A stretch of 64,000 bases of DNA from Limnoglobus roseus. Lineage in GTDB: Bacteria > Planctomycetota > Planctomycetia > Gemmatales > Gemmataceae. Shown piece after piece: positions 34,579-43,284 of the stretch; position 1 is the stretch's first letter, and each line of letters opens with the position of its first letter. A program made the position numbers and the translations under genes. The notes below the pieces were generated by a model. The model searched no databases and was not told where the DNA came from. It was given only the letters and a program-made list of their open reading frames with translations. The stretch lies in contig NZ_CP042425.1 of the NCBI RefSeq assembly GCF_008254045.1, forward strand, positions 7,454,163-7,518,162, written 5' to 3'.

Positions 34579-35165
34579 GGCCGAGCAAATCCCCGGATCG
34601 TCACCGAGATCCGCCGGCCGGTGTACCGCGTGGACTTCGGCACCGCGTGCTTCCAGACCCGGTTCGTCTCCTGCGGAATGACGAACACCGTGCCGTTCTC
34701 GGCCGGGAAGTCCCGCCTTTCCCCGCCCAACGACAACCGAAACGTCCGCGTCTCGCCGAATGAGATCGTGACAATCGGCACGCCCTTAATCATGTTCTTC
34801 ACGCTGTCGCGGTGCGGGCCGATGTACTGGTCGGGGCCGTCGTACCAGTTCAGAAGGACGCCGTTCAGTTGCGGGTGAACGGCCTCCGTGGCCCAGCGAA
34901 GGATCGGTTCCAAGATCGCGGGAACGGGTTCCGCGTGACTGGTCTGCCCGCTGAAATGATAGTCGGCCCCGTAAGCCTGCTGCCATCGCGGGATCGTGAC
35001 GTGACGGCCGTGGAGGAAGATCGTCGGCCTAGCTTCCGGGTGCAGTTGCCAAGCTTCCACGAACAGTTGCGGCGTCCACACCAGGAACGCCGGTAGGCGG
35101 CCGGTCAAGAACGCAAGCCCTCCGCCGAGTTCATAAGTTCGGAATGGCTTTTGGTCCATGACCAT
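34575..35165 (-). CDS. alkB: AlkB-like 2-oxoglutarate/Fe(II) dioxygenase
   Basis: The product is about 196 residues. Iron ligands are the HxD of GPHRDSVKN and the distal His of RVWKHAVPKS; the 2-oxoglutarate-binding Arg lies in RRISVTIRGF. NWYDGPDQYIGPHRDS and SFGETRTFRL are typical of the AlkB/ALKBH family, which demethylates alkylated bases in DNA or RNA. The length matches the small ALKBH2-like bacterial forms. The start is ATG 35165 or 35159, neither with a good Shine-Dalgarno. The alkB name is by family; substrate specificity cannot be read. Confidence 0.88.
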   Translation of the reverse strand: MVMDQKPFRTYELGGGLAFLTGRLPAFLVWTPQLFVEAWQLHPEARPTIFLHGRHVTIPRWQQAYGADYHFSGQTSHAEPVPAILEPILRWATEAVHPQLNGVLLNWYDGPDQYIGPHRDSVKNMIKGVPIVTISFGETRTFRLSLGGERRDFPAENGTVFVIPQETNRVWKHAVPKSTRYTGRRISVTIRGFARP

Positions 35166-35194
35166 CGTACCCGGTCGATCGTCGTGGCGGGATA

Positions 35195-36010
35195 CTACCC
35201 TTGCTTCCAATCTTTGGCCGCGATCTTGGCCGGGGTGCGCCGGGAGACGGTGTTGCTGACCGGAAGTTTCAAGTCGAACTCCTTACCGAGGAACTTGCTG
35301 TCGCGCGGATTGCCGCTGTGGGACGGCCGCTGCAGGTTTTGTTGCAAGCGAACCGCCTTGTCCGGTATGACCTTTCCGGTACCGTCGCGTTTGAACGTGT
35401 GCTCCCAGATGACGTTCCAGTAGAAGTGCTTGAGTAGGTGGAATTTGCCGCCCGGTTCTTGCGCCACGAGCATCGTGCAAAAGAGCAGTTCGATCACGGT
35501 GTAGTGCAGGAAGTTGTTCGGCTTCCCGGCAACGACGGGGTTTTGTTCGACCGACGCCCACCAGCGGTGGGGTTGGTCGAACAAGTGGGCCGGTACGTCC
35601 AGAAAACCGGCCGTCGGTATGACCGTCCCGGCGGCCAGTTTATTCGTCCCGGTCGGGCCGGTGGTTCCGCCCGAAACGAGACTGTCATACCAAATGTCGG
35701 TCCCCGGGCCGAAGGTATCACGGCACACGATCTGATTGCTATTCGTGACCAAAATGCTGCCGTCCTTGACGGTCGCACCCCGATAGCGGGAGTGGTTGGT
35801 CCCAATGTACTTGAGTTGGACGAAACCGAGCGTCCAATTGGCGACATTTTCACCCGCGGTCCCTTTGAGGCGTATGGACCCGTTCGCATCTATCGACGGC
35901 GAATCGAAGTAGAATCCGTCCTGCGTCGTGACGACCATTGGTGCCACCGTGGGCTTCGTCCCCGGCACCGTCATCGTCAGAGTCGTCTTCGTCGCGTCGA
36001 TGGTTGCCAT
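35195..36010 (-). CDS. Hypothetical protein
   Basis: The product is 271 residues and I do not recognise it. There is no signal peptide or membrane segment. The N-terminal 75 residues are Thr/Val-rich and strand-like (TKTTLTMTVPGTKPTVAPMV, GSIRLKGTAGENVANWTLGF). Residues 100-170 hold GTDIWYDSLVSGGTTGPTG and FDQPHRWWASVEQNP. The C-terminal 100 are more helical and basic (HLLKHFYWNVIWEHTFKRDG). Codon use matches the neighbours, supporting a real gene. It lies just upstream of the AlkB-like gene in the same direction. Confidence 0.7.
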   Translation of the reverse strand: MATIDATKTTLTMTVPGTKPTVAPMVVTTQDGFYFDSPSIDANGSIRLKGTAGENVANWTLGFVQLKYIGTNHSRYRGATVKDGSILVTNSNQIVCRDTFGPGTDIWYDSLVSGGTTGPTGTNKLAAGTVIPTAGFLDVPAHLFDQPHRWWASVEQNPVVAGKPNNFLHYTVIELLFCTMLVAQEPGGKFHLLKHFYWNVIWEHTFKRDGTGKVIPDKAVRLQQNLQRPSHSGNPRDSKFLGKEFDLKLPVSNTVSRRTPAKIAAKDWKQG

Positions 36011-36299
36011 GACGGCCTCTCCCGGACAGAAGTCGGAGTTGTTTGCGAACGTGCTGTCCTACACGCTACGGAAGCCGTGCGTTAGGACGTGCTGCGCCGA
36101 GTTGCTACTCTCAATACGCGGTGAATTGCCGCACGGATGGGGCTTCGGCCAGTGTTTTACCAAGCAGCATCACTCTGGGTAACTTCTTCCGGCCGGGTAA
36201 ACTGCGGTGACGTTCGTCAATCGGTTTACCCGCCTCCGCCGCGCAAGTCGGGTACTGCGCGGGCGTCTGTTGGCACAGTCGCAAACAGGGAGGTCGGTG

Positions 36300-36650
36300 A
36301 TGGGAAATGCGAACCGCGAAGCGTGCGTCGGGGACGACGATCTGGTGCTGCTGACGCGGGCGTCGGTGGTGGATGCCCCGCACATCTCGCCGACGAACCG
36401 CGGCCGGGGCGACGTGATGATCTCGGTGGACGCTTACCGGGTGTCGCCGGCGTCCGACGTGGTGGAATACCTCTTGATCCGGTCCGGCCCGGATGCCCAC
36501 CCGACCGAGTTGCAGTTCGGGACCGAAGGGGGTCAACCGGGGTACTACGAGGTCGGGACGGGCCGCCTGTTCATTAACAAGCCGATTCGCCGGTCGGACG
36601 TGGCCCTCTATCGGGTCGGCGATCTGCGGCAGGTGGGTCTGCTCCGGTAG
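36300..36650 (+). CDS. Small hypothetical protein
   Basis: The product is 116 residues. ATG 36300 is preceded by AGGGAGG, 8-9 nt upstream, which fixes the start inside a longer open frame. No known domain is recognised. It is acidic in the first half (DDDLVLLTRASVVDAPHISP) and contains DVVEYLLIRSGPDAHPTELQ followed by GYYEVGTGRLFINKPI, suggesting a small beta-rich fold. It is 46 bp upstream of a membrane-anchored hypothetical in the same direction. Confidence 0.6.
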   Translation: MGNANREACVGDDDLVLLTRASVVDAPHISPTNRGRGDVMISVDAYRVSPASDVVEYLLIRSGPDAHPTELQFGTEGGQPGYYEVGTGRLFINKPIRRSDVALYRVGDLRQVGLLR

Positions 36651-36696
36651 AACGGCGAAGGCCGCCACGGTGAGGCTGACCCGCTAAGATAGGGAT

Positions 36697-37254
36697 ATGC
36701 AACCAACTGAAAATGATGCGGCCGGTGGACAGTCCCCACGACCATCTTTGCGAAGCCGACTCCCGCTCTGGGCGGGGCTGCTGGGGTTAATTCTGCTCTT
36801 CCCCGTGATCGTCATTCCGCTTCTCGTCGGGGCATTTCGCGAGCCGGCGTTTCAATCAGTCGATGAGATCGACATGGCCCAAGTGACGGCGGTTGAAGCC
36901 TTCGTGCTCAACCGCCCCGACGGCGGGCCGGACATCCCTGGTAACAAGTCGAAGTTTGCCGTGCCGCCGGGCGACTTCGATGCGGTCCTTAGTTTGTTGC
37001 GGAAGGCCGATCGCGTGTCGGCCCCCACGTCGCGTGGCATCTACCTCGGGCAAATCCGGGTCACACTTGCCAACGGTCGGAGTCAGACGATCTACCTGCA
37101 CCGACCGAAGAACGAGTACGAGGCAGGACCGCTTCACCGGGTTGAAGTGCGGATCGGTTCGAACCAATTCGACGGCCCCCCGGTCAACGAGTTCACACGC
37201 CGCCTCGGTGAAATTGCCGGTGCCGCCCCCCCGCCCGATCCGGCGGCCAAGTAG
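36697..37254 (+). CDS. Membrane-anchored hypothetical protein
   Basis: The product is 185 residues. A basic N-terminus is followed by one transmembrane helix at about residues 23-47 (LPLWAGLLGLILLFPVIVIP). The remaining 135 residues should face the periplasm and contain VTAVEAFVLNRPDGG, FDAVLSLLRKADRVS, LGQIRVTLANGRSQTIYLHR and EFTRRLGEIAG. I do not recognise the family. It converges on the trypsin-like protease gene, one base between stops. Confidence 0.72.
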   Translation: MQPTENDAAGGQSPRPSLRSRLPLWAGLLGLILLFPVIVIPLLVGAFREPAFQSVDEIDMAQVTAVEAFVLNRPDGGPDIPGNKSKFAVPPGDFDAVLSLLRKADRVSAPTSRGIYLGQIRVTLANGRSQTIYLHRPKNEYEAGPLHRVEVRIGSNQFDGPPVNEFTRRLGEIAGAAPPPDPAAK

Positions 37255-37255
37255 T

Positions 37256-39553
37256 TCACTCGAAACTCGCGAAGGGGTTGTCTTCGGCCGGGGGCGGCGT
37301 TTCCCGGCCCTTGTCTCGCGGGGCAGGTTTGGCGGGACGCTTCGCGACCGGGGGCGGGACGGGCTTCTTCGCAACGGGCTTCGCGCGGGCCGGTTCTTCG
37401 GCTTCCTCATCCCCCTCTTCGGCGACCGCCTTCGATTTCCGCATCGCCATCCAAAGCACGACGCCCCCGCCGAGGACGAGCACCACGGCCGCAACGAGGG
37501 CCACGATGAGCATGGAGCTGTTGCCTTCGGCCGGCTTCGCGGGCGGGGCGACCTGACTGATTTTCTCCTCCACTTTCGCCGGGGCGGGCACCGCGGACGG
37601 CTTCGGCGGGGCCGGTATCGCGGGGTACTCCACGGACGCCGTAGTCTTCAACGACTTATTCACCTTGTCGCCGTCGCCGAGAACGTCGAGTTGCTTGACG
37701 CCGACGACGCCCTTCTGCGTCTTCCCGTTGATGGCCTTGACCTCGACCGTAACCCGCACCCGCGCCGGCAGGTCCGCCTTCGCGATGTCGCTCTCGACCT
37801 GCGTGGCGAGGCTGCGAGACGTGTACACTTCCAGGTTCAACGGCGACGCCAAGTTCAGCGTGCCGAGGTCGATGCCGGTACCGCCCGAGTACCGGGTACC
37901 CTTCACCAGCGCGTCGAACGTCAGCGTTTGGCCGACGAACTTGTCCGGGAAGCGGTTCACCGTCGCAAGCGTCGGCTTCCCGGCGGGCAAGTTGCTCTCC
38001 GGCTTCAGAGTCGTGACGGCCTTGCCCTCCTCGTCGAGGAATTCGATCGAGTCGGCCGTCAGGGTGTAACGGTGTTCGCGGCCGACCGGCTTCGCCAACT
38101 TCCCGACCACCCGCACGGGGAACTTGATCTGGATCACGACCGTGATGAGTTCGGGGATGCCGAGGTCCGCCACCTGAAGAGCCAGATCTTTCGGTAGGAC
38201 GACGCGAAGTTCCGAGGGGACGTTCTCGCTGTCGGTTTCCACCATCAGTTCGAACTCGTTCTTGTCGGTCGGGTTGATGACGCACCCGCTGATGGCGTCC
38301 AGGCGGATCGTCTTGCCGACGAACGGCGCGGGGGCAGCGTTCACGATGCTGACACTCTCCGAGTTCGACGGCGTGGGGAACATCACCGGACTCCTCGGGA
38401 ACGGGAGAAGGATGCCGCTCGCGAGTTTGAGCTTGCCGTCGGGCGTGCGTTGCGGGCCGTTCGGATCGGACGGGGCCGGCCGACCGAGTGCGCCCGGCCC
38501 CGTCGGCCCAACCGCAACCGCGATGGCGTTGGTGAAAATTTTGCCCTCGGCCACTTCCAGTTCCAGTTGAACGATCAGGCCCTTCTTCCCGCCGTCGGGG
38601 AGGGTGACTTCCGCAGTGCCTTGATCGTCCACGAGCTTCAGCGGCAGCTTCATCGCGTCGGGAATCGGACCGGGCGGTTCCGGCGTCTTCGGTAGCGGCT
38701 TACCCCCGGGCAGGAAGTGGGCGGTGATCGACTTCACGTTCTTGAGCGGGTCGATGATGCCCACTTCCAGTTTGGCCGGGATGTCCCCTTTCGCTTCCGC
38801 GTCCATCTTCGTGGGAAGGAGGAGCAACCGGCCCACGCGGCCGCGCATGACGGCGGCGACCTCGTGCTGCGGGATGGCGATACCGATGCCGGCCCCGCGG
38901 ACGGTTTTCACCGCCACGCCGACGAGTTTACCGTCGCTAGTGACGACCGGCCCGCCGCTGTTGCCGGGGTTCAACGCGCCGTTAATCTGGACCGACGAAA
39001 TGTCGGTGGCCCCCGCCTCGGTGCGAATGCTGGAGATGGTCGAACCGCCGATGCTGATTTCCGGGTTCTTGTTCCCGGCCGCCAACCCGCTGCCGAACGG
39101 GAAGCCGCAGACGAACACCGGCATGGTTTCGAAGAGCTTCGGCGGGTTGCTGATGTCGAGCGGCGTGGGCAAACCCTTGACCTTCTCAACCTTCAGAACC
39201 GCCAGGTCGCGCTCCGGATCGGCGGCGACGATCGAAGCCTTGATCTCGCGTTCCTTGGCCGTGCCGCTGTCGAACACGACCGAGACGGGAGTTGACTTCT
39301 TGGCGCTCTCCCCCGGCATTTCGTCCCCGCCGAACGAAAGATCGATGACGTGGTCGTTCGTGACGAGGTAGCCCGTCTCGCCTTCGACCTTCACCAGAAA
39401 GCCCGACCCGGTCGCGCGAACGCGGGCCGCGCCGACCTTGATGAAGACGGTCGCCGCCTTGATCCGCAGAAGTTCTTCTTCCTTCAAGGAGTTCTGCGCG
39501 AAGGCGGGCGAAACGATCCCGAACGTAACGACGGCCAAGACGAGGCGGTACAT
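37256..39553 (-). CDS. Membrane-anchored trypsin-like serine protease
   Basis: The product is 765 residues. It has a signal peptide (LVLAVVTFGIVSPAFAQ) and a trypsin-2-like protease domain at about 30-240 with His in YLVTNDHVIDL, Asp in PERDLAVLKV and Ser in ALNPGNSGGPVVTSD, as in HtrA/Deg proteases but without a PDZ domain. Residues 250-660 contain two or more similar beta-rich segments (FVGKTIRLDAISGCVI and FVGQTLTFDALVKGT) of unknown role. Near residue 685 is a single membrane helix (MLIVALVAAVVLVLGGGVVL), then a short cytoplasmic Pro/Lys/Glu tail ending NPFASFE. The topology is therefore type I, with the protease outside the inner membrane. Confidence 0.88.
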   Translation of the reverse strand: MYRLVLAVVTFGIVSPAFAQNSLKEEELLRIKAATVFIKVGAARVRATGSGFLVKVEGETGYLVTNDHVIDLSFGGDEMPGESAKKSTPVSVVFDSGTAKEREIKASIVAADPERDLAVLKVEKVKGLPTPLDISNPPKLFETMPVFVCGFPFGSGLAAGNKNPEISIGGSTISSIRTEAGATDISSVQINGALNPGNSGGPVVTSDGKLVGVAVKTVRGAGIGIAIPQHEVAAVMRGRVGRLLLLPTKMDAEAKGDIPAKLEVGIIDPLKNVKSITAHFLPGGKPLPKTPEPPGPIPDAMKLPLKLVDDQGTAEVTLPDGGKKGLIVQLELEVAEGKIFTNAIAVAVGPTGPGALGRPAPSDPNGPQRTPDGKLKLASGILLPFPRSPVMFPTPSNSESVSIVNAAPAPFVGKTIRLDAISGCVINPTDKNEFELMVETDSENVPSELRVVLPKDLALQVADLGIPELITVVIQIKFPVRVVGKLAKPVGREHRYTLTADSIEFLDEEGKAVTTLKPESNLPAGKPTLATVNRFPDKFVGQTLTFDALVKGTRYSGGTGIDLGTLNLASPLNLEVYTSRSLATQVESDIAKADLPARVRVTVEVKAINGKTQKGVVGVKQLDVLGDGDKVNKSLKTTASVEYPAIPAPPKPSAVPAPAKVEEKISQVAPPAKPAEGNSSMLIVALVAAVVLVLGGGVVLWMAMRKSKAVAEEGDEEAEEPARAKPVAKKPVPPPVAKRPAKPAPRDKGRETPPPAEDNPFASFE

Positions 39554-39671
39554 GGGAGAGCCTTCGGGATGCGATAAGATGGTCTACTCAAGAGGGTAAC
39601 ACAGTCGGCCCCCGACGGAAAGAGTCCATCAGGCGGCCCCGCGCGGGTGGATTCGGTTGTAGAATCACCGT

Positions 39672-40451
39672 ATGGAACGCCTCAACAAGTATTTGGCCCA
39701 CGCCGGCATCGCCTCCCGCCGCCAGTGCGATGAACTCATCGCGACCGGCCGTGTGAAGGTCGACGGCCGCATCATCCGCGACCTCGGCATCAAGATCGAC
39801 CCCGACCAGCACAAGGTCAGCGTGGACGACGCGCCGGTTCGCACCGAGAAGACCGTCTACTGGGTGGTGAACAAACCCGTCGGCTACCTCTGCACCAACC
39901 ACGACCCCGCCGGGCGGCCGCTCGCGAAGGACTTGATCCCCCGCATCGAGCAGCGCGTCTTCACCGTCGGCCGACTGGACGAGGCGAGCGAAGGCATGCT
40001 GTTGATGACCAACGACGGCGAACTCGCATATAAGCTGATGCACCCGAAGTTCGAAGTCGAGAAGACGTACTTGGTGCTGGTCGCCGGGCAACCAACGCAG
40101 CAAGACTTGAAGCAGTTGCTCGACGGCGTCTGGCTCAGCGACGGCAAGGTGAAGGCCAAGCGGGTCCGCCGGGTGAAGGCGCAGGGCGACAGCACGTGGC
40201 TACGGATCGTGCTGTGTGAGGGGAAGAACCGCGAAATCCGTCGGATGCTCGCCAAGCTCGAACACAAGGTGATGAAGCTCCGCCGCGTGGCCATCGGCCC
40301 GATCGACCTCGACCGTCTGCCGAAGGGCAAAGCCCGCAAGCTCAGTTTGGAAGAACTGAACTCGCTCAAGAAGACCGTGGACGACGGGCTCAAGAAGCTG
40401 GAGAAGTTGCACCGCCGCGCCACCGGCGAGGGCGACCGCCCGAAATCCTGA
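39672..40451 (+). CDS. RsuA/RluB-family pseudouridine synthase with S4 domain
   Basis: The product is 259 residues. An S4 RNA-binding domain is at the N-terminus (MERLNKYLAHAGIASRRQCD then LIATGRVKVDGR). The catalytic Asp lies in VFTVGRLDEASEGMLLMTND, the family motif GRLD. The conserved NREIRRMLAKLEHKVMKLRR segment follows. The C-terminal 30 residues are Lys-rich and helical. It should modify uridines in 23S or 16S rRNA; RluB is the likelier role from the length, but RsuA or RluF are not excluded. Confidence 0.93.
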   Translation: MERLNKYLAHAGIASRRQCDELIATGRVKVDGRIIRDLGIKIDPDQHKVSVDDAPVRTEKTVYWVVNKPVGYLCTNHDPAGRPLAKDLIPRIEQRVFTVGRLDEASEGMLLMTNDGELAYKLMHPKFEVEKTYLVLVAGQPTQQDLKQLLDGVWLSDGKVKAKRVRRVKAQGDSTWLRIVLCEGKNREIRRMLAKLEHKVMKLRRVAIGPIDLDRLPKGKARKLSLEELNSLKKTVDDGLKKLEKLHRRATGEGDRPKS

Positions 40452-40530
40452 CACGCTTCGGCCTCTCGCCCAATTCTGTGCTACCTCCTTAATTGTGGCG
40501 TCCGCTGGGCGCTAGTTGAGGGGGCGTAGC

Positions 40531-41199
40531 GTGATCCGGCTGGGACATCGATTCTCGATCTGTATTTCCGTTGCGGTCTTCGCACTGTCTGTTACCGCGG
40601 GCGCGTCGCCACCGTCGAAGTTCAAGGCCGTTTCTTTGAAGCAAATCGAACAACAACCGAGCAACTACCTCGGTAGCCGCATGGTTGTGGAGGCGTGGCT
40701 GCACCCGGAGTTGAAGTCATCGGGTTCGACGCCGGAGTTGAGCGTGTCTGCCGATGCAACCTCGCGGGCCACCACCCGCCTCCGATTCCTCTCGCCCAAG
40801 TCGCTCGCCGATCAAGTTCATGCGATCGACGGCATCAAGCCGGCAATGCTGACGGGAACCATCGCCGCGCCGGAATCGTCGCGGGCGGGTTACTCATTTG
40901 AAGTCGAGGAAATTACCTTCCCGAACGCGGAAGGAAGCACGACGGTGTTGAAGCCGACAGCCGTGGTCTCAACTCCGACGGAGTCGAGTACGCCTCCCCC
41001 AGCCACGGCCGAACCGAACACGGCTCCCTCGAAGGCAAAGGCCGCCGAGAGCGGCAAGAAGTCCGACAAAGTTCCGACCGTTCTGGCCGGTGGCCTCGCG
41101 TTATTCCTGGCGGCCGCACTCGTGGTGGGACTGTGGTTGATGAAGCACATGAAGGCGAGAACGCCCGTGGCACGTGCGGCGTCCCCGAAGGCCGACTGA
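40531..41199 (+). CDS. Exported hypothetical protein with C-terminal membrane helix
   Basis: The product is about 222 residues. GTG 40531 is preferred because AGGGGG lies 7 nt upstream; a TTG at 40516 is possible. An N-terminal hydrophobic signal (FSICISVAVFALSVTAGA) leads to a globular part of about 110 residues (LKQIEQQPSNYLGSRMVVEA, SYFEVEEIT-like end). A Thr/Pro/Ala linker follows and then a membrane helix (VLAGGLALFLAAALVVGLWL) with a short basic tail. The layout, extracytoplasmic domain plus C-terminal anchor, resembles the 37256 protease. The function is unknown. Confidence 0.72.
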   Translation: MIRLGHRFSICISVAVFALSVTAGASPPSKFKAVSLKQIEQQPSNYLGSRMVVEAWLHPELKSSGSTPELSVSADATSRATTRLRFLSPKSLADQVHAIDGIKPAMLTGTIAAPESSRAGYSFEVEEITFPNAEGSTTVLKPTAVVSTPTESSTPPPATAEPNTAPSKAKAAESGKKSDKVPTVLAGGLALFLAAALVVGLWLMKHMKARTPVARAASPKAD

Positions 41200-41203
41200 T
41201 CGT

Positions 41204-42313
41204 TCAGAAGAGTCGTTGTTGCGGGCGGGACACTTCGAGGAAGAGTTTCCGCTGCGGCGTACTGGTGGGATAGTCCTTCAACTCGCCGGGCGAAACCCAC
41301 CGCCCTTCCGAATAGAACGGCGACCGAAATTGGCCGGATTGCCGTTGGGCTTCGGCGGCCGTCATCGTAATCGCGAAGCGGGTCACGCCGTGCTGAATCG
41401 TGAGCAACTCCCGCCCGGGCGACACGGCAACGCCGGTCAACTCTTCGGCGATTCGCCCAACCGCGTCTTCGAACAACTCTTCGGCCGGCCAATCGGCGTG
41501 GGGAAACTCCCACAGGTTGGCCCACCGTTTCGCATCCGGAGATCGGCGACAAACCAACACCTTCTCCCGGTGTCGAATCACCACCGCGATCTCGCGACAG
41601 GCCACGATCACCGGCGGCTTCTTCGGCGGGGGGATCAACGTCTGAAGGGAATCCCGGTTCGCGATGCAGGATTTGGCCCACGGGCACGAAGGGCACTTCG
41701 GCGACGTGGGCGTGCAAACCAGTGCCCCGAGTTCCATCACGGCCTGGTTGAAGTCGCCGATTCGCTTCTCGGGCAGCACCGCCGTCGCCGCTTCCCACAC
41801 CCAGACTCGGCCCTCCCCCTCCCGCGGGTCGTTCCGGTAGCCGAACAAGCGGGCCAGCACGCGAAGGCTGTTCGCCTCGACGATCGGGAATTTCTGTTCG
41901 AACGCCTGCGAGAGTACCGCCCCAAGGATGTACCGGCCGACGCCCGGCAGGTCCGCCACGGCGGTTGCGTCGGCGGGAAATTTACCCCCGTGGTCGGCGA
42001 TGATCCGCTTGGCCGCCGCGTGCAGGTGGCGGGCGCGGCGGTAATAACCCAGGCCCTCCCACAACTTCAAAACCTCTTGCTCGTCGGCCGCCGCCAGGTC
42101 GCGAAGGGTCGGGAAGGTTTTCAGGAATCGCTGAAAATACGGCACGACGGCTGCCACCGTGGTCTGCTGAAGCATCACCTCGCTGAGCCAGACACGGTAC
42201 GGGTCGCGGTTCTCCCGCCACGGCAACGACCGCTGGTTCGCATCGAACCACGCGAGCACCTGCCGCCGGAGGGTGCCGAGGGTGCGGGGGGGCCAACCGT
42301 CGGGAAGTCTCAT
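41204..42313 (-). CDS. mutY: Adenine DNA glycosylase
   Basis: The product is about 369 residues and removes adenine opposite 8-oxoguanine. Helix-hairpin-helix VADLPGVGRYILGAVLSQAF is present, with the catalytic Glu in WLSEVMLQQTTV. The 4Fe-4S cluster has the family spacing C-x6-C-x2-C-x5-C in CTPTSPKCPSCPWAKSC. At the position of the catalytic Asp of E. coli MutY the sequence reads PIVEANSLRVLARL, with Glu in place of Asp. The C-terminal NUDIX-like domain that reads 8-oxoG spans about 240-369. ATG 42313 is chosen because an upstream ATG at 42391 would start before a terminator hairpin. It converges on the 40531 gene. Confidence 0.94.
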   Translation of the reverse strand: MRLPDGWPPRTLGTLRRQVLAWFDANQRSLPWRENRDPYRVWLSEVMLQQTTVAAVVPYFQRFLKTFPTLRDLAAADEQEVLKLWEGLGYYRRARHLHAAAKRIIADHGGKFPADATAVADLPGVGRYILGAVLSQAFEQKFPIVEANSLRVLARLFGYRNDPREGEGRVWVWEAATAVLPEKRIGDFNQAVMELGALVCTPTSPKCPSCPWAKSCIANRDSLQTLIPPPKKPPVIVACREIAVVIRHREKVLVCRRSPDAKRWANLWEFPHADWPAEELFEDAVGRIAEELTGVAVSPGRELLTIQHGVTRFAITMTAAEAQRQSGQFRSPFYSEGRWVSPGELKDYPTSTPQRKLFLEVSRPQQRLF

Positions 42314-42340
42314 GGCCACGCGAGCGATCTTGCGGAAGGA

Positions 42341-42376
42341 AACAAAAAACTTCCGACAGCAAGCCGTCGGAAGTTT
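42341..42376 (-). terminator. Rho-independent terminator of the FHA gene
   Basis: On the minus strand an 11-bp perfect stem (AAACTTCCGAC, 8-nt loop, GTCGGAAGTTT) runs straight into a T-rich tract (TTTTTTGTT when stem and tail Ts are joined). It lies 22 nt after the FHA gene stop and ends 27 nt before the mutY start codon, so it both ends FHA transcription and sits in the mutY leader. Confidence 0.9.
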
Positions 42377-42398
42377 CGGGAGAGAGTGCATCGGGGTA

Positions 42399-43088
42399 TC
42401 AGCGCGGCCGGCGCATGTACTTTTTCAGGATGTCGTTCGCCGTGTTCGAGGAGTCCTCGCGACTTGGGACGCCCTTCTTGGCCTCGGGCGCGGGTGTCTC
42501 TTCCTTCTTCGGCGTCCCATCGGCATTGACGGACTGCATTTCGAAGACGGTGCTACCTTCCGGAACGCTCGCTTCTTCGCCCATGCCAAGGAGCATCGCG
42601 GCGATGTTGTCGTCGCTTTCCGGATCGGACCCGCCCGGTCCGGGGATCGGTTGGGGCTTGGGTTTTGGCGCGGGAGAGGCGTTCGGGGACGGCGGCTTCT
42701 GCCCCGTCGCCTGTTGAAGTTTCTCGGCCGTGGGGCTGTTGGTCAGGTTGAGTGAGTCCGGCAGGGGCGTCGAGTCGGACGGCCGGGGTAGCACGATTTG
42801 CATCGTGAAATCCAGGGGGCCAACCCGCACGCGGTCCCCGGTCTTCACGAGCAACTCGGCGTTCGGTTCGAGTTGAACTTCGTTCACGAACGTGCCGTTG
42901 GTGCTGCCGTAATCCTTGAGATAGACAGCCTTGTCGCGAATCAGGATCGCACAATGCTGTTTGCTAATGGCCTGACTGGCCGGTCGCAGTTGGCACTGTG
43001 GGTCCCGCCCGATGATAAATTGCTGAGCGGCCACGGGAATCACTTTCCCCTGGTGAACGCCACTAGCGACGACAAGGCTCACTTTCAT
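42399..43088 (-). CDS. FHA-domain protein
   Basis: The product is 229 residues. A forkhead-associated domain fills about residues 1-95, with phosphothreonine-binding residues in FIIGRDPQCQL, AISKQHCAIL and DYGSTNGTFVN. A Pro/Lys/Ala-rich linker and an acidic, poorly ordered C-terminal region follow (DPESDDNIAAMLLGMG), ending NTANDILKKYMRRPR. It should bind phosphorylated kinase substrates and is a likely reader for the many Ser/Thr kinases of this genome. It is divergent from the solute-binding lipoprotein gene; the 196-bp gap between them is AT-richer and holds both promoters. Confidence 0.93.
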   Translation of the reverse strand: MKVSLVVASGVHQGKVIPVAAQQFIIGRDPQCQLRPASQAISKQHCAILIRDKAVYLKDYGSTNGTFVNEVQLEPNAELLVKTGDRVRVGPLDFTMQIVLPRPSDSTPLPDSLNLTNSPTAEKLQQATGQKPPSPNASPAPKPKPQPIPGPGGSDPESDDNIAAMLLGMGEEASVPEGSTVFEMQSVNADGTPKKEETPAPEAKKGVPSREDSSNTANDILKKYMRRPR

Positions 43089-43284
43089 GGATAATCCTTC
43101 TTGCCATCAAATTGTACACAACGTGCGGCCGCATCTTACGGAGAATCGGGTGCGAGTAACCGATTCATCCCTACGGCAAAAATCACCTGCACCATCTGAA
43201 AAAATCGTTGCGTGGTCTTCCCTATAGAATTATTCGGGTGGGAGCACGCCCTCAAAGGGCATCTTATTTTACGAAGTCACAATT

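Noticed and set aside
35438..36085. 215-codon rightward open frame opposite the hypothetical at 35195
   Set aside because: The leftward frame has more natural amino-acid composition and codon use; the reverse frame is Arg/Val/Gly-rich.
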